Shown here: positions 25,949-35,206 of the stretch, in pieces | Position numbering within the stretch: position 1 is the stretch's first letter | Layout: the number at the start of each line of letters is the position of its first letter | From: Jiulongibacter sp024742395 | GTDB taxonomy: Bacteria; Bacteroidota; Bacteroidia; Cytophagales; Spirosomataceae | DNA: 64,000 nucleotides | Assembly (NCBI GenBank): GCA_965249455.1 | Contig: OZ252236.1 | Span: 3,348,001-3,412,000, forward strand | Direction: 5' to 3' | Translations under genes and position numbers: made by a program | The notes under the pieces: generated by a model | What the model was told of the DNA's origin: nothing | The model's database searches: none | The model's input: only the letters and a program-made list of their open reading frames with translations

Positions 25949-28456
25949 ATGAAAATATTCATCGATGAGGTGTTTTTCAATAAACATGAAACACTGGAAA
26001 AATTGCGGCATTATTTGCCCTCCCAGGCACCTCTAAAGGACTTTGTACATCATAACACCCTCCACGGATTTCAACACCTCAAGTTTGAAGATGCAATTCG
26101 CTATGCAACAGAGGTTTTTGGCTACAAAGCCAGTTTAAATATAAAAGAGTATCGTGAGATATTTCACAAAGGAAAAATCTCTGATAAAGTTTTAGATAAA
26201 ATTATTCTCAGAGAAAAGGGACCGGAGGATCTCCAGAATTGGCGATCGAAATTAATTGAAAAAGAATTCAATACGAATATCAAAAGTCGCATTGGTGCTT
26301 TAAGAAACCTTTGGAAGAAAGACTTTCATATAGATTTAGACAATCAAGTTCACCCATTGCTTTTTAAATTATTATGCAGCTACCTTGATCAAGGCATTAG
26401 TATTTGGCAGTTTCCCTCCAAAAATGAAGGTTTTATAGCTTCATTAATTGAAATAGAGAAAAACTCCTACTCATCTATTTTTAGAAGCAAGGAGATCAAA
26501 AACCTTTTTGTTAAAAATCAACTCACACTTGAAGATCTCCTCGAAAACCTTGTGGGTAATGAAAAATATTTCGAACAATACCTCTTTGATCAGCAATTCA
26601 GTCATCCGGGCTGGTCAGGCATGGTAGCGATTATTGAAAATCAACCTGAAACACTTTTAGAAAGTCGAAACATTACGCTGGAAGACTTAATTAAATTAGA
26701 GTGCTATCTTGAACTGGATGCATTAAACAGTCATTATGTAAACAACTGGGCACCCTTAACTAAGATTCTTCATGATAAGGTAGAAGGACTCTTTATGGAA
26801 CTTCCCTATTCTGAATATGCTGAGTGTCTTAAAATTTGGCAGGAAGCTTACGAATGGACCTTTTATGACTTAGTAATTAGCGGTTTACAATACAAACCTA
26901 GCCCACAGGCTTCTAGGCCAAACGCTAGTTTCCAAGCTATGTTTTGTATTGATGACAGAGAATGTAGCTTCAGGAGATATCTGGAGCAAGTTGATACGCT
27001 ATGTTCAACTTATGGCACTCCTGGCTTTTTTGGTGTAGATATATATTATCAGCCAATGAATGGGCATTTTCATACCAAAGTATGCCCGGGTCCTGTTACT
27101 CCTAGGCACCTTGTTAAAGAATATGGGGAGGTTAAAAAGCAAAAGTCAGACATTCATTTCACGAAGCTTTCTCACAATTTCTTTAGTGGCTGGCTCATTA
27201 CTCAAACTTTAGGTTTTTGGTCGGCATTAAAGCTTTTTATGAATGTATTTAAACCTTCCATGAGTCCGGCAGTTTCGCATTCATTTAAGCATATGGACAG
27301 GCTTTCAAAGCTTACAATTGAGAACATCAATGACCAAAAAGATGCTTCAGGCTTACAAATTGGTTTTAAAATCAATGAGATGGCTGATCGTGTTGAGGGT
27401 GTATTAAAGAGCATAGGTCTTACAGATAACTTTGCACCTCTGGTTTATACCATCGGCCACGGTGCCAGTACCACAAATAACCCGCATTATGCTGCCTATG
27501 ATTGTGGTGCATGCTCTGGCAGAGCGGGTTCAGTGAATGCCCGTGTTTTTTCCTATATGGCGAACAAAGCTGAAGTTAGGGAGCTACTCAGAGAAAGAGG
27601 CATTCATATACCAAACAGCACTTATTTTATTGGTGGTTTAAGAGATACTACCAGAGATGAAATTGATTTTTATGATGTAGATGCTCTTCCTGTGAAGTAT
27701 CAAAAAGTACATGAAAAAAATCTCTTGACATTTGAAATCGCCTCTGATTTAAATGCCAAAGAACGTTCTAGAAGATTTAAGAGTATTTCAAGTCAACAGT
27801 CGGCCAAAGAAATTCATAAAGAAATATTGACTCGTTCTGTTTCACTCTTTGAACCAAGGCCAGAGCTTAATCACGCCACCAATGCCCTGTGTATTGTAGG
27901 AAAAAGAGAACTGACCAAAGGACTATTTCTGGACAGACGGGCTTTCTTAAACTCTTATGATTACCAACAAGACCCAGATGGTAAATACCTGCTTAATATT
28001 CTGAACGCCGCCACTCCTGTATGTGGAGGGATAAATCTGGAGTACTATTTCTCTAAAGTAGAAAACCAGAAGTTGGGTGCCGGATCTAAATTACCACATA
28101 ACGTTATGGGACTCATAGGCGTCTCCAATGGCATAGAAGGTGATCTAAGAACTGGCTTACCCAGTCAAATGATTGAAGTACACGATCCAATAAGATTAAT
28201 GATGGTGGTGGAGCAGTATCCGGAGGTAGTTTTAGACACCATTAAACGGAACACCGCCACTTACGAATGGTATATTAATAACTGGGTAAACCTGGTGGCC
28301 ATAGAGCCAGAGACCAAAAAAGCGTATCGCTTTCAGCAAGGTGAATTTAGTCTTTATGAACTCGAGGATACAGAAACTTTTGTCCCGGATCATTTAGAGT
28401 CAATCATAGAATCTTCTGATGAAAACCTACCTGTTTACCTTTTAAAAGCTTCATAA
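25949..28456 (+). CDS. dabA: Inorganic carbon transporter subunit DabA (DUF2309)
   Basis: DabA is the cytoplasmic, beta-carbonic-anhydrase-like subunit of the DAB complex. With DabB it converts CO2 to bicarbonate in one direction, driven by an ion gradient. It has 835 residues from the ATG at 25949; a TTG three codons upstream is less likely. The expected zinc-site residues are present: C333 and D335 in FCIDDREC, H504 in GHGASTTNNP and C519 in DCGACSGRAG. H504 and C519 are 15 apart, as in characterised DabA. The N-terminal PLKDFVHHNTLHGFQ block is also a family hallmark. dabB follows after four bases. Confidence 0.95.
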   Translation: MKIFIDEVFFNKHETLEKLRHYLPSQAPLKDFVHHNTLHGFQHLKFEDAIRYATEVFGYKASLNIKEYREIFHKGKISDKVLDKIILREKGPEDLQNWRSKLIEKEFNTNIKSRIGALRNLWKKDFHIDLDNQVHPLLFKLLCSYLDQGISIWQFPSKNEGFIASLIEIEKNSYSSIFRSKEIKNLFVKNQLTLEDLLENLVGNEKYFEQYLFDQQFSHPGWSGMVAIIENQPETLLESRNITLEDLIKLECYLELDALNSHYVNNWAPLTKILHDKVEGLFMELPYSEYAECLKIWQEAYEWTFYDLVISGLQYKPSPQASRPNASFQAMFCIDDRECSFRRYLEQVDTLCSTYGTPGFFGVDIYYQPMNGHFHTKVCPGPVTPRHLVKEYGEVKKQKSDIHFTKLSHNFFSGWLITQTLGFWSALKLFMNVFKPSMSPAVSHSFKHMDRLSKLTIENINDQKDASGLQIGFKINEMADRVEGVLKSIGLTDNFAPLVYTIGHGASTTNNPHYAAYDCGACSGRAGSVNARVFSYMANKAEVRELLRERGIHIPNSTYFIGGLRDTTRDEIDFYDVDALPVKYQKVHEKNLLTFEIASDLNAKERSRRFKSISSQQSAKEIHKEILTRSVSLFEPRPELNHATNALCIVGKRELTKGLFLDRRAFLNSYDYQQDPDGKYLLNILNAATPVCGGINLEYYFSKVENQKLGAGSKLPHNVMGLIGVSNGIEGDLRTGLPSQMIEVHDPIRLMMVVEQYPEVVLDTIKRNTATYEWYINNWVNLVAIEPETKKAYRFQQGEFSLYELEDTETFVPDHLESIIESSDENLPVYLLKAS

Positions 28457-28460
28457 AAGA

Positions 28461-30329
28461 ATGGAAAGTATATTACACTTTTTTATCTTGATTCCGTTGA
28501 TTGGTTTTCTAATCAGTCTGATAATTAATGGCTCTCAGGAAAAAATTCTTTCCTGGTTAGCATTTGGCACCGTTCTTCTACAACTCACACTTGCATTCAG
28601 CTTTACTATATATTGGATGTACAAAGGCCATCCAGCTCTGAACTCAAAAGAAAATGTGCTTTATCAAACCAGTGAATATGTCTTCTTTCTTGATTTTTAT
28701 TTTGATAAAATTTCGGCGACTTATCTTTTGGTAGGTGGAATACTCACATCATTGGTGACTATGTACAGTCGCTACTATTTGCATAGAGAAAAAGGCTACA
28801 AACGCTTCTTTAATACTGTTTTGTTCTTTTATAGTGGTTACACACTTACGGTTTTATCGGGTAATTTAGAAACACTTTTTCTTGGCTGGGAGGTCATTGG
28901 TATCTCCTCCTTTTTATTAATTGCCTTTTACAGAGAACGGTACTTGCCCGTAAAAAATGCGGTAAAAATCTATTCTATTTATCGTATAGGGGATATCGGT
29001 ATTATCCTGGCTATGTGGATGAGTCATCATTTATGGCATCAAAATATCACCTTTGCGGCTTTGAACAATTCTGAGTTAGTTCATGAACAGCTTAGTCACC
29101 ACAGTGCCATTGGCGTTTTTATCGGCCTTGCCCTTGTTTTGGCTGCTGCAGCAAAATCTGCAACTTTACCTTTCTCCAGTTGGCTGGCCAGAGCTATGGA
29201 AGGACCTACCCCTTCCTCGGCAATTTTCTACGGATCGCTGGCGGTACATATTGGCTTATTTCTTTTGCTAAGAACTTATCCGCTTATTCAGCATCAACTA
29301 TCCATCAAAATCATAATTGTGATACTTGGCCTTTTGACAAGTCTTGTAGCCACAGGTATTGCACGAGTGCAATCTTCAGTAAAAAGCCAGATTGCCTATT
29401 CTTCCATTGCTCAGATAGGGATTATGTTTATTGAGGCAGCCCTTGGTTTTCACAAAATGGCCTTATTCCATTTTGCAGGGAATGCCTTCCTTAGAACTTA
29501 CCAACTTCTGGTTTCGCCTTCGGTGGTAACCTATCTCATCAGAGAACAGTTTTACAATCAAGCCCCGAATAAAAAGTACATAGAGACTTTCTATCCCAAA
29601 AAACTGGCGAATACACTCTATTTGCTTTGTCTAAAGGAGTTCAATTTAGATTCAAGCCTCTATTTATATGTCTGGAACCCTATGAAAGCCCTGGGAAGAA
29701 AAGTAAGTTTTCTGAACCTAAACCATGTACTTTTCTTTTTCGTGCCTACATTTATTATTGGTCTTTTACTGAGAATTAATGAAGAATTAATCCCGGAAAA
29801 CATACACCATTTTCTGCCCGTTTTCTTCTCTATCATAGGACTTATAATGGTTCTTAAAGCCTTCACAGAAAGGTTAAGGGCACGTATGAGCTGGGTTTTG
29901 GTTTGCCTTAATCATGTCTGGATAGCCCTCGCAATTTCATTCAATGAGCACTTCACGCTAAACGATATCTGGCTGTATTTGAGCGGAATTTTAGTAATGG
30001 GTATAATCGGTTTGATTTCACTAAGACGAATAAAAAAACTGGAAGGCAATATTGACCTGGATCGTTTTCATGGCCACATATACGAACATCCAAAAATCGC
30101 CTTTGTTTTCTTGCTTGCTTGTCTGGGTGTATCCGGATTCCCAATCACTCCAACCTTCATTGGCGAAGACCTGATATTCAGTCATATCCATCAAAATCAG
30201 TTTGTGCTGGCCTTTTTGGTTTCCATGAGCTTCATTTTAAATGGTCTGGCCATTATAAGAATCTTTGCCCGTGTTTTTCTGGGACCGCATGTCAAAACTT
30301 ATCACGAAGTGGCATATAGATCTGCTTAA
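28461..30329 (+). CDS. dabB: DabB, NuoL-like membrane subunit of the inorganic carbon complex
   Basis: This 622-residue membrane protein belongs to the proton-conducting antiporter family (NuoL/MrpA). It couples cation flow to DabA-catalysed CO2 hydration. LGWEVIGISSFLLIAFYRER and KSATLPFSSWLARAMEGPTP are the conserved blocks containing the TM5 glutamate and the TM7 lysine of the ion path. It starts four bases after dabA, so translation is likely coupled. The late section (about residues 370-520) is longer than in shorter DabB proteins, and the last helices return to a NuoL-like pattern. Confidence 0.92.
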   Translation: MESILHFFILIPLIGFLISLIINGSQEKILSWLAFGTVLLQLTLAFSFTIYWMYKGHPALNSKENVLYQTSEYVFFLDFYFDKISATYLLVGGILTSLVTMYSRYYLHREKGYKRFFNTVLFFYSGYTLTVLSGNLETLFLGWEVIGISSFLLIAFYRERYLPVKNAVKIYSIYRIGDIGIILAMWMSHHLWHQNITFAALNNSELVHEQLSHHSAIGVFIGLALVLAAAAKSATLPFSSWLARAMEGPTPSSAIFYGSLAVHIGLFLLLRTYPLIQHQLSIKIIIVILGLLTSLVATGIARVQSSVKSQIAYSSIAQIGIMFIEAALGFHKMALFHFAGNAFLRTYQLLVSPSVVTYLIREQFYNQAPNKKYIETFYPKKLANTLYLLCLKEFNLDSSLYLYVWNPMKALGRKVSFLNLNHVLFFFVPTFIIGLLLRINEELIPENIHHFLPVFFSIIGLIMVLKAFTERLRARMSWVLVCLNHVWIALAISFNEHFTLNDIWLYLSGILVMGIIGLISLRRIKKLEGNIDLDRFHGHIYEHPKIAFVFLLACLGVSGFPITPTFIGEDLIFSHIHQNQFVLAFLVSMSFILNGLAIIRIFARVFLGPHVKTYHEVAYRSA

Positions 30330-30377
30330 GAGTTCAAATCCTGAATAGGGTTTTAAATCATATTAAAAATTACAAAA

Positions 30378-31976
30378 ATGAATACTGAAAATAAAAAACT
30401 TAAACTTCCTCTTGACGGCCTGGCGGGTCTGAAAGAGAATTTTTCTTCTGATGCCATTTCTGGTTTTATCGTATTCCTATTAGCTCTTCCTCTTAGCTTA
30501 GGAATTGCCAAAGCATCAGATTTTCCACCCATCATGGGATTAGTTACAGCCATTATTGGCGGTTTGGTGGTCAGTTTGTTTATGGGTGCCAGATTAACTA
30601 TAAAAGGCCCTGCTGCCGGTCTGATTGTTATTGTGGCCGGAGCCGTCTCAGAATTTGGAGGTGGAGAAACCGGATGGCATTTGGCTCTCGGGGCCATGGT
30701 TTTTGCAGGTATCATCCAAATACTATTTGGTGTTTTTAAGCTAGGGAAATTTGTTGACTTTTTCCCGCTCTCTGCTATCCATGGTATGTTGGCCGCTATA
30801 GGATTGATCATTATAGCCAAGCAAATTCCTGTCTTACTCGATGTAGATCCTGTATTAGCTAAAGGAAAAGGGCCATTCGAGCTTTTTGCAGCAGTTCCAA
30901 ATTTCATAACCAATTTAGATCCCCGGGCTACTTTAATTGGAGTGGTTAGTTTAATTATTATGATGGGATGGCCTTATATAAAAAATAAGTCAATCAAAAT
31001 GATTCCGGCTCCACTTGTGGTTTTATTGATTGCGATTCCAGCAGAATTATATATGGATTTCCAACATACCGAGCCTGCTTATGCACTGGTTCATATCGGT
31101 AATTTAGCTGAAAACATAAAGTTTAATGCAGATTTCTCTGGAATGGCTCAAACGGGCGTTTTCATTAAATATGTCATCATGTTTACTTTGGTCGGTTCAT
31201 TAGAGTCTCTTCTCACAGTGAAAGCGATTGATTTACTGGATCCATACAAGCGTAAATCAGATACCAATAAAGACATGATTGCCTTAGGTATTGGAAACAC
31301 CATCGCAGCTTTTTTAGGTGGTTTACCAATGATCTCTGAAGTAGCCCGTAGCTCTGCAAACGTGCACAACGGAGCAAAAACCAGATGGGCTAACTTTTTC
31401 CATGGATTTTTCCTGTTGGCATTTATGCTCTTAGCCTCTCATTTGATTGAGCTTATTCCCAATACTGCTTTGGCCGCTATGCTCATAACAGTAGGGGTAA
31501 AATTGGCCCATCCAAAAGAGTTTATTCAAACATTCAAGATTGGGAAAGAACAGTTGGCCATTTTTTTAGTAACTATTTTCTTCACACTATTTGAAGATTT
31601 GCTAGTAGGAATAGCCGCTGGTGTGATTCTAAAAATGTTTATTCATTTGTATAACGGCACGCCCATTTCATCTTTCTTTAAGGCTCCTACCCAAGTCTCT
31701 TTTGAAGGAAATACCTATTGGGTAGAAATAGACAAATCTGCCATTTTCACTAACTATTTAGGAATTAAAAGGAAATTGGAAGCCATTCCACCTGGGTTTG
31801 ATGTCACCATAGATTTAAAAGGAACAAGGCTGGTGGATCATTCAGTCATGGAAAACTTGCATCATTTTGAGCATGAGTATCGAAATGAGGGCGGAACGGT
31901 AACTATTGTTGGTCTGGAGAAGCATAAAGCAGTTTCGAAACATAATTTAGCTGCCCGCAAGAAGTCCATTGCTTAA
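30378..31976 (+). CDS. SulP-family anion transporter, candidate bicarbonate transporter
   Basis: This 532-residue inner-membrane transporter starts with FSSDAISGFIVFLLALPLSL and GPAAGLIVIVAGAVSEF, the family N-terminal signature. About 10-12 further helices follow, then a C-terminal STAS domain (about residues 430-530, including DLKGTRLVDHS). SulP members carry sulfate, bicarbonate (BicA) or dicarboxylates. Placement 48 bases after dabAB points to bicarbonate (inference), but sulfate or sulfite cannot be excluded given the sulfide oxidoreductase downstream. Confidence 0.9.
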   Translation: MNTENKKLKLPLDGLAGLKENFSSDAISGFIVFLLALPLSLGIAKASDFPPIMGLVTAIIGGLVVSLFMGARLTIKGPAAGLIVIVAGAVSEFGGGETGWHLALGAMVFAGIIQILFGVFKLGKFVDFFPLSAIHGMLAAIGLIIIAKQIPVLLDVDPVLAKGKGPFELFAAVPNFITNLDPRATLIGVVSLIIMMGWPYIKNKSIKMIPAPLVVLLIAIPAELYMDFQHTEPAYALVHIGNLAENIKFNADFSGMAQTGVFIKYVIMFTLVGSLESLLTVKAIDLLDPYKRKSDTNKDMIALGIGNTIAAFLGGLPMISEVARSSANVHNGAKTRWANFFHGFFLLAFMLLASHLIELIPNTALAAMLITVGVKLAHPKEFIQTFKIGKEQLAIFLVTIFFTLFEDLLVGIAAGVILKMFIHLYNGTPISSFFKAPTQVSFEGNTYWVEIDKSAIFTNYLGIKRKLEAIPPGFDVTIDLKGTRLVDHSVMENLHHFEHEYRNEGGTVTIVGLEKHKAVSKHNLAARKKSIA

Positions 31977-31997
31977 TGACAAGCCGGGAATTGTTAA

Positions 31998-32024
31998 TGG
32001 GGCAGTTGATACCTAACTGCCCCA
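31998..32024 (+). terminator. Strong intergenic hairpin between SulP and porin genes
   Basis: Ten-base perfect arms TGGGGCAGTT/AACTGCCCCA surround a seven-base loop. There is no T run after it, so it may be a processing or mRNA-stability hairpin rather than a full terminator. Confidence 0.5.
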
Positions 32025-32105
32025 AGGGCAAAAGGTATGAACGCTGAAGTTTAAAAATGTATTACTATACTTGAACTTTAGAATCTGTCAAATAACAACA
32101 AACCA

Positions 32106-33392
32106 ATGAAAAAAACTTTTTTCGCCTGTCTGCTTCTATTTTCAACTTTGACTCAGGCTCAAACACTCAAAAATGGAAAACTTTATTTAAATGAGGATGG
32201 CTCCCATTTCATGAAGTTTACACTTCTTAATCAAACCTGGTTCAGAGCCTTTAACTATAATCCGGGAACAACAGTTTTTGATTACAATAAAGAAAAAGGA
32301 ACAGATATAGGCATTAGAAGATATAGGGTTCAGTTTTTTGGGCAATTAACAGATCGTGTCTTTGTTTACAGTCAGTTTGGAGAAAACAATTTCAGTCACA
32401 ATGCCGATCGAAAGTTGGGCTTTTTCGTCCATGATGCTATTGGAGAATACGCCCTGGATAAACAAAAATTAAGCATTGGTGCAGGCCTAACAGCCTGGAG
32501 CGGTCTTTCACGATTCTCTGCACCTTCGGTGGGTTCTTTTCTCGGCGTAGATGCCCCCTTGTTTTTACAGTCAACCAATGATGTTACAGATCAGTTCTTG
32601 AGAAAGCTTTCTATATATGCCAAAGGTAAGCTTGGTAAATTTGACTACCGAATTACAATGGCAGACCCTATGGCATTTCAGAAAAGCTCTGGTTATAGTC
32701 CCATCATAGGATCTCAATCTAACTTCTCATCAAAGCCGGCAAAAAAACAATGGAACGGCTATTTCATGTATCAGTTTATGGATCAGGAATCGAATCAAAC
32801 ACCTTATATGACAGGTACTTACCAAGGTAAAAAGAAGGTATTTAATATTGGAGCAGGCTTTGTTTACCAGCAGGAAGCCATGTGGCACCGAAATGGTTCT
32901 GACACAATAAGTACAGATATGGTCCAGCTCGCTGCTGATATTTACTACGATTCACCCGTGGGAAGTAAAGGAGAAGCCATCTCTTTTTACGGAAACTACA
33001 CCAACTTTGATTTTGGCCCAAATTACCTTAGGAATTTAGGAGCAATGAACCCGGGTACTGGTAATTCAAATCCGGATATTTTAAACGGGGCAGGCACAAA
33101 TTACCCTGCTTTTGGTACGGGTGATGTACTGTATGCTCAAATTGGTTATAAATTCTCTGACAATTTAATTGGCAAAACTACTTTAATGCCTTATGCCTCT
33201 ATTCAACACGCTAATTATAAGAAGTTAAATGATCCGGTTGATTTTACCGACATAGGCCTCAACTGGATCTTGGATGGTCACACCTCCAAGCTTGGTTTTG
33301 CCTGGCAAAGCAGACCCATATTTAACGGTAATGGAGATAAAATAGATAGAAAAGGTGGGCTAATTGTACAATATCAAGTCTACTTTAATTAA
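32106..33392 (+). CDS. Outer-membrane porin (porin O/P-like)
   Basis: This 428-residue protein has a signal peptide (MKKTFFACLLLFSTLTQAQ). It opens with LNQTWFRAFNYNPG and RRYRVQFFGQLTDRVFVYSQ, the early strands of a phosphate-selective-porin-like barrel. It ends GGLIVQYQVYFN with the terminal aromatic residue. As the third transport gene after dabAB and SulP it could let bicarbonate or another anion cross the outer membrane (inference). A second, distinct porin of the same fold is encoded at 57036 next to phosphate transporters. A strong terminator follows. Confidence 0.85.
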   Translation: MKKTFFACLLLFSTLTQAQTLKNGKLYLNEDGSHFMKFTLLNQTWFRAFNYNPGTTVFDYNKEKGTDIGIRRYRVQFFGQLTDRVFVYSQFGENNFSHNADRKLGFFVHDAIGEYALDKQKLSIGAGLTAWSGLSRFSAPSVGSFLGVDAPLFLQSTNDVTDQFLRKLSIYAKGKLGKFDYRITMADPMAFQKSSGYSPIIGSQSNFSSKPAKKQWNGYFMYQFMDQESNQTPYMTGTYQGKKKVFNIGAGFVYQQEAMWHRNGSDTISTDMVQLAADIYYDSPVGSKGEAISFYGNYTNFDFGPNYLRNLGAMNPGTGNSNPDILNGAGTNYPAFGTGDVLYAQIGYKFSDNLIGKTTLMPYASIQHANYKKLNDPVDFTDIGLNWILDGHTSKLGFAWQSRPIFNGNGDKIDRKGGLIVQYQVYFN

Positions 33393-33427
33393 GACTATAA
33401 TCGATAATTTTTAGGTGATTTTCAGTA

Positions 33428-33460
33428 AACACCGAAGGCCTTGCCTTCGGTGTTTTATTT
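33428..33460 (+). terminator. Rho-independent terminator after the porin
   Basis: A perfect 12-base stem (AACACCGAAGGC with its complement) has a three-base loop and is followed by TTATTTTATA. It closes the dab-SulP-porin part of the locus. Confidence 0.88.
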
Positions 33461-33593
33461 TATACTTTCTGCTGCTTATTAGGTGATTATATGAGATAAA
33501 TCAGTTTAAGGCTTTCGGCCTCATCCATGTGACTTTTATTACTTTCTTCAATAATTTCACTAGAGATATTTGATGTATTAAAAGCCAATTAAA

Positions 33594-35054
33594 ATGTCAA
33601 AGATCGTTGTATTGGGTGCGGGAATTGCTGGCCATACTGCTGCCACTCATCTAAGAAGAAAACTAAGTAAAGAACACGAAATCATAGTAGTATCTCCAAA
33701 CAGGAACTATCAATGGGTACCCTCAAATATCTGGGTGGGCATTGGAAGGATGAATCCGAAGGATGTTATTTTCCCACTGGAGCCACTATATAAGAAAAGT
33801 AGGATAGAATACAAGCAGGCAAAAGTTTCGATTTTTTGGCCTGAAGGTGATTTGAAAAGCCGAAAGCCATTCGTGGAAATAGAGTACGTTTTTGGAGAGA
33901 AAAAAGGTACGAAAGAAAAAGTAGAATACGATTTCCTTATTAACGCTACCGGTCCTAAATTAGCTTTTGATCAAACAGAAGGCCTGAACCCGGGTACAAA
34001 TAAGGCATATTCGGTATGTACATACGACCATGCCATACATGCAGCCGAGGGTCTTAAAAAAGTGATGAAGCAGGCGAAAACTGCAACCGAAAAAATCAAC
34101 ATTCTCATTGGCACGGGTCACCCAAAAGCTACCTGTCAAGGAGCGGCTTTTGAGTATATTTTGAATGTAGAGAACGAAATTCGGAAAGCCGGATTAAGGG
34201 ATAAATTTAATATTACGTGGATATCCAATGAGTACGAACTTGGTGATTTTGGTATGGATGGAATGCTTCTGTCCTATGGCAATGAGCAGTTAAGTTCTAA
34301 AGAACTCATTGAAATGGTTTTCGAGGATAGAGGGATAGACTGGATTTTAGGTGCCGGCGTCACAAAAATTGATGAGGGGCTATGTACTTATGAAAATCTT
34401 GAAGGAGAAACGAAAACTATTTCATTTGATTTCGCCATGCTTATTCCGGCTTTCTCTGGCCATGGATTTAAAGCTTTTAGCCAGAATGGTAATGATATAA
34501 CAGAAAAACTATTTAAAGGCTTTATGATAGTTGACGCCGATTATACTCCTAAGCCGTATGAAGAATGGAGAGTGCAGGACTGGCCTGAGACTTACCAGAA
34601 CCCAAGCTATAAAAATATTTTCGCTCCGGGAATTGCTTTTGCACCTCCTCACGCTATTTCAAAACCAAGAAAAAGCCCGAATGGAAGAGATATTTTCCCT
34701 AGTCCCCCAAGAACAGGAATGCCTTCTGGTATTACTGCGAAGCTCGTGGCAGACAATATCATTCACATGATTAAGAACAATACCGATGAAATTCATCACA
34801 GAGGTAGTTTAGGAAATATGGGAGCGGCATGCGTAGCTTCTGCCGGATTTGGATTCACAAAAGGCTCTGCCATAGCCATCACTACATTTCCAATTGTTCC
34901 TGATTATCAAAAATATCCTGAAACGCAAGGCAGGGATATTAAAAAGACTTTTGGTGAAATGGGCCTTGCCGGTCACTGGGTGAAACACTCACTTCATCAT
35001 GCTTTTTTATGGAAAGCTAAAATGAAACCTTTTTGGTATTTAATACCCGAATAA
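33594..35054 (+). CDS. sqr: Sulfide:quinone oxidoreductase-like FAD protein
   Basis: This 486-residue two-dinucleotide-binding-domain flavoprotein begins IVVLGAGIAGHTAATHL (FAD loop). It carries three cysteines placed as in sulfide:quinone reductases: C142 (YSVCTYDHA), C181 (HPKATCQGAAFEY) and C413 (GAACVASAG). The last two flank the flavin in known SQRs and carry the polysulfide. NATGPKLAFD, FAPGIAFAPPH and the C-terminal HHAFLWKAKMKPFW support membrane-surface quinone reduction. The sequence looks closest to the longer SQR subtypes. It lies directly upstream of cytochrome bd, which would take the electrons from quinol. Confidence 0.85.
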   Translation: MSKIVVLGAGIAGHTAATHLRRKLSKEHEIIVVSPNRNYQWVPSNIWVGIGRMNPKDVIFPLEPLYKKSRIEYKQAKVSIFWPEGDLKSRKPFVEIEYVFGEKKGTKEKVEYDFLINATGPKLAFDQTEGLNPGTNKAYSVCTYDHAIHAAEGLKKVMKQAKTATEKINILIGTGHPKATCQGAAFEYILNVENEIRKAGLRDKFNITWISNEYELGDFGMDGMLLSYGNEQLSSKELIEMVFEDRGIDWILGAGVTKIDEGLCTYENLEGETKTISFDFAMLIPAFSGHGFKAFSQNGNDITEKLFKGFMIVDADYTPKPYEEWRVQDWPETYQNPSYKNIFAPGIAFAPPHAISKPRKSPNGRDIFPSPPRTGMPSGITAKLVADNIIHMIKNNTDEIHHRGSLGNMGAACVASAGFGFTKGSAIAITTFPIVPDYQKYPETQGRDIKKTFGEMGLAGHWVKHSLHHAFLWKAKMKPFWYLIPE

Positions 35055-35065
35055 AAATTAAGAAG

Positions 35066-35203
35066 ATGAAAAAGAAAATAACAGCCTCCCAAAAAAGAAA
35101 CATGATGAATCCTTTCATTCAATTCTTTCGCTTTTTAGCTCTCAATATCAAAATATTAATGGTAGTGGCTTTGGGCCATGGAAGTACACGTACAAAAAAC
35201 TAA
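35066..35203 (+). CDS. Unlisted 45-residue hydrophobic protein coupled to cydA
   Basis: This short frame begins MKKKITASQKRNMMNPFIQF and continues through a hydrophobic helix (RFLALNIKILMVVALGHG) to a basic end. It starts 11 bases after the sqr stop, and its TAA lies only three bases before the cydA ATG. This tight arrangement argues that it is translated. Cytochrome bd oxidases commonly contain a single-helix subunit of 30-45 residues (CydX/CydS), so a structural role in the oxidase is a fair guess, although the sequence does not resemble the E. coli subunit. An internal ATG pair at residues 13-14 is an alternative start. Confidence 0.6.
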   Translation: MKKKITASQKRNMMNPFIQFFRFLALNIKILMVVALGHGSTRTKN

Positions 35204-35206
35204 GTC

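Noticed and set aside
30353..30913. 186-codon antisense frame in the SulP gene
   Set aside because: Low-complexity Pro/Ala/Asn-rich translation opposite a well-supported membrane protein gene; a codon-bias shadow.
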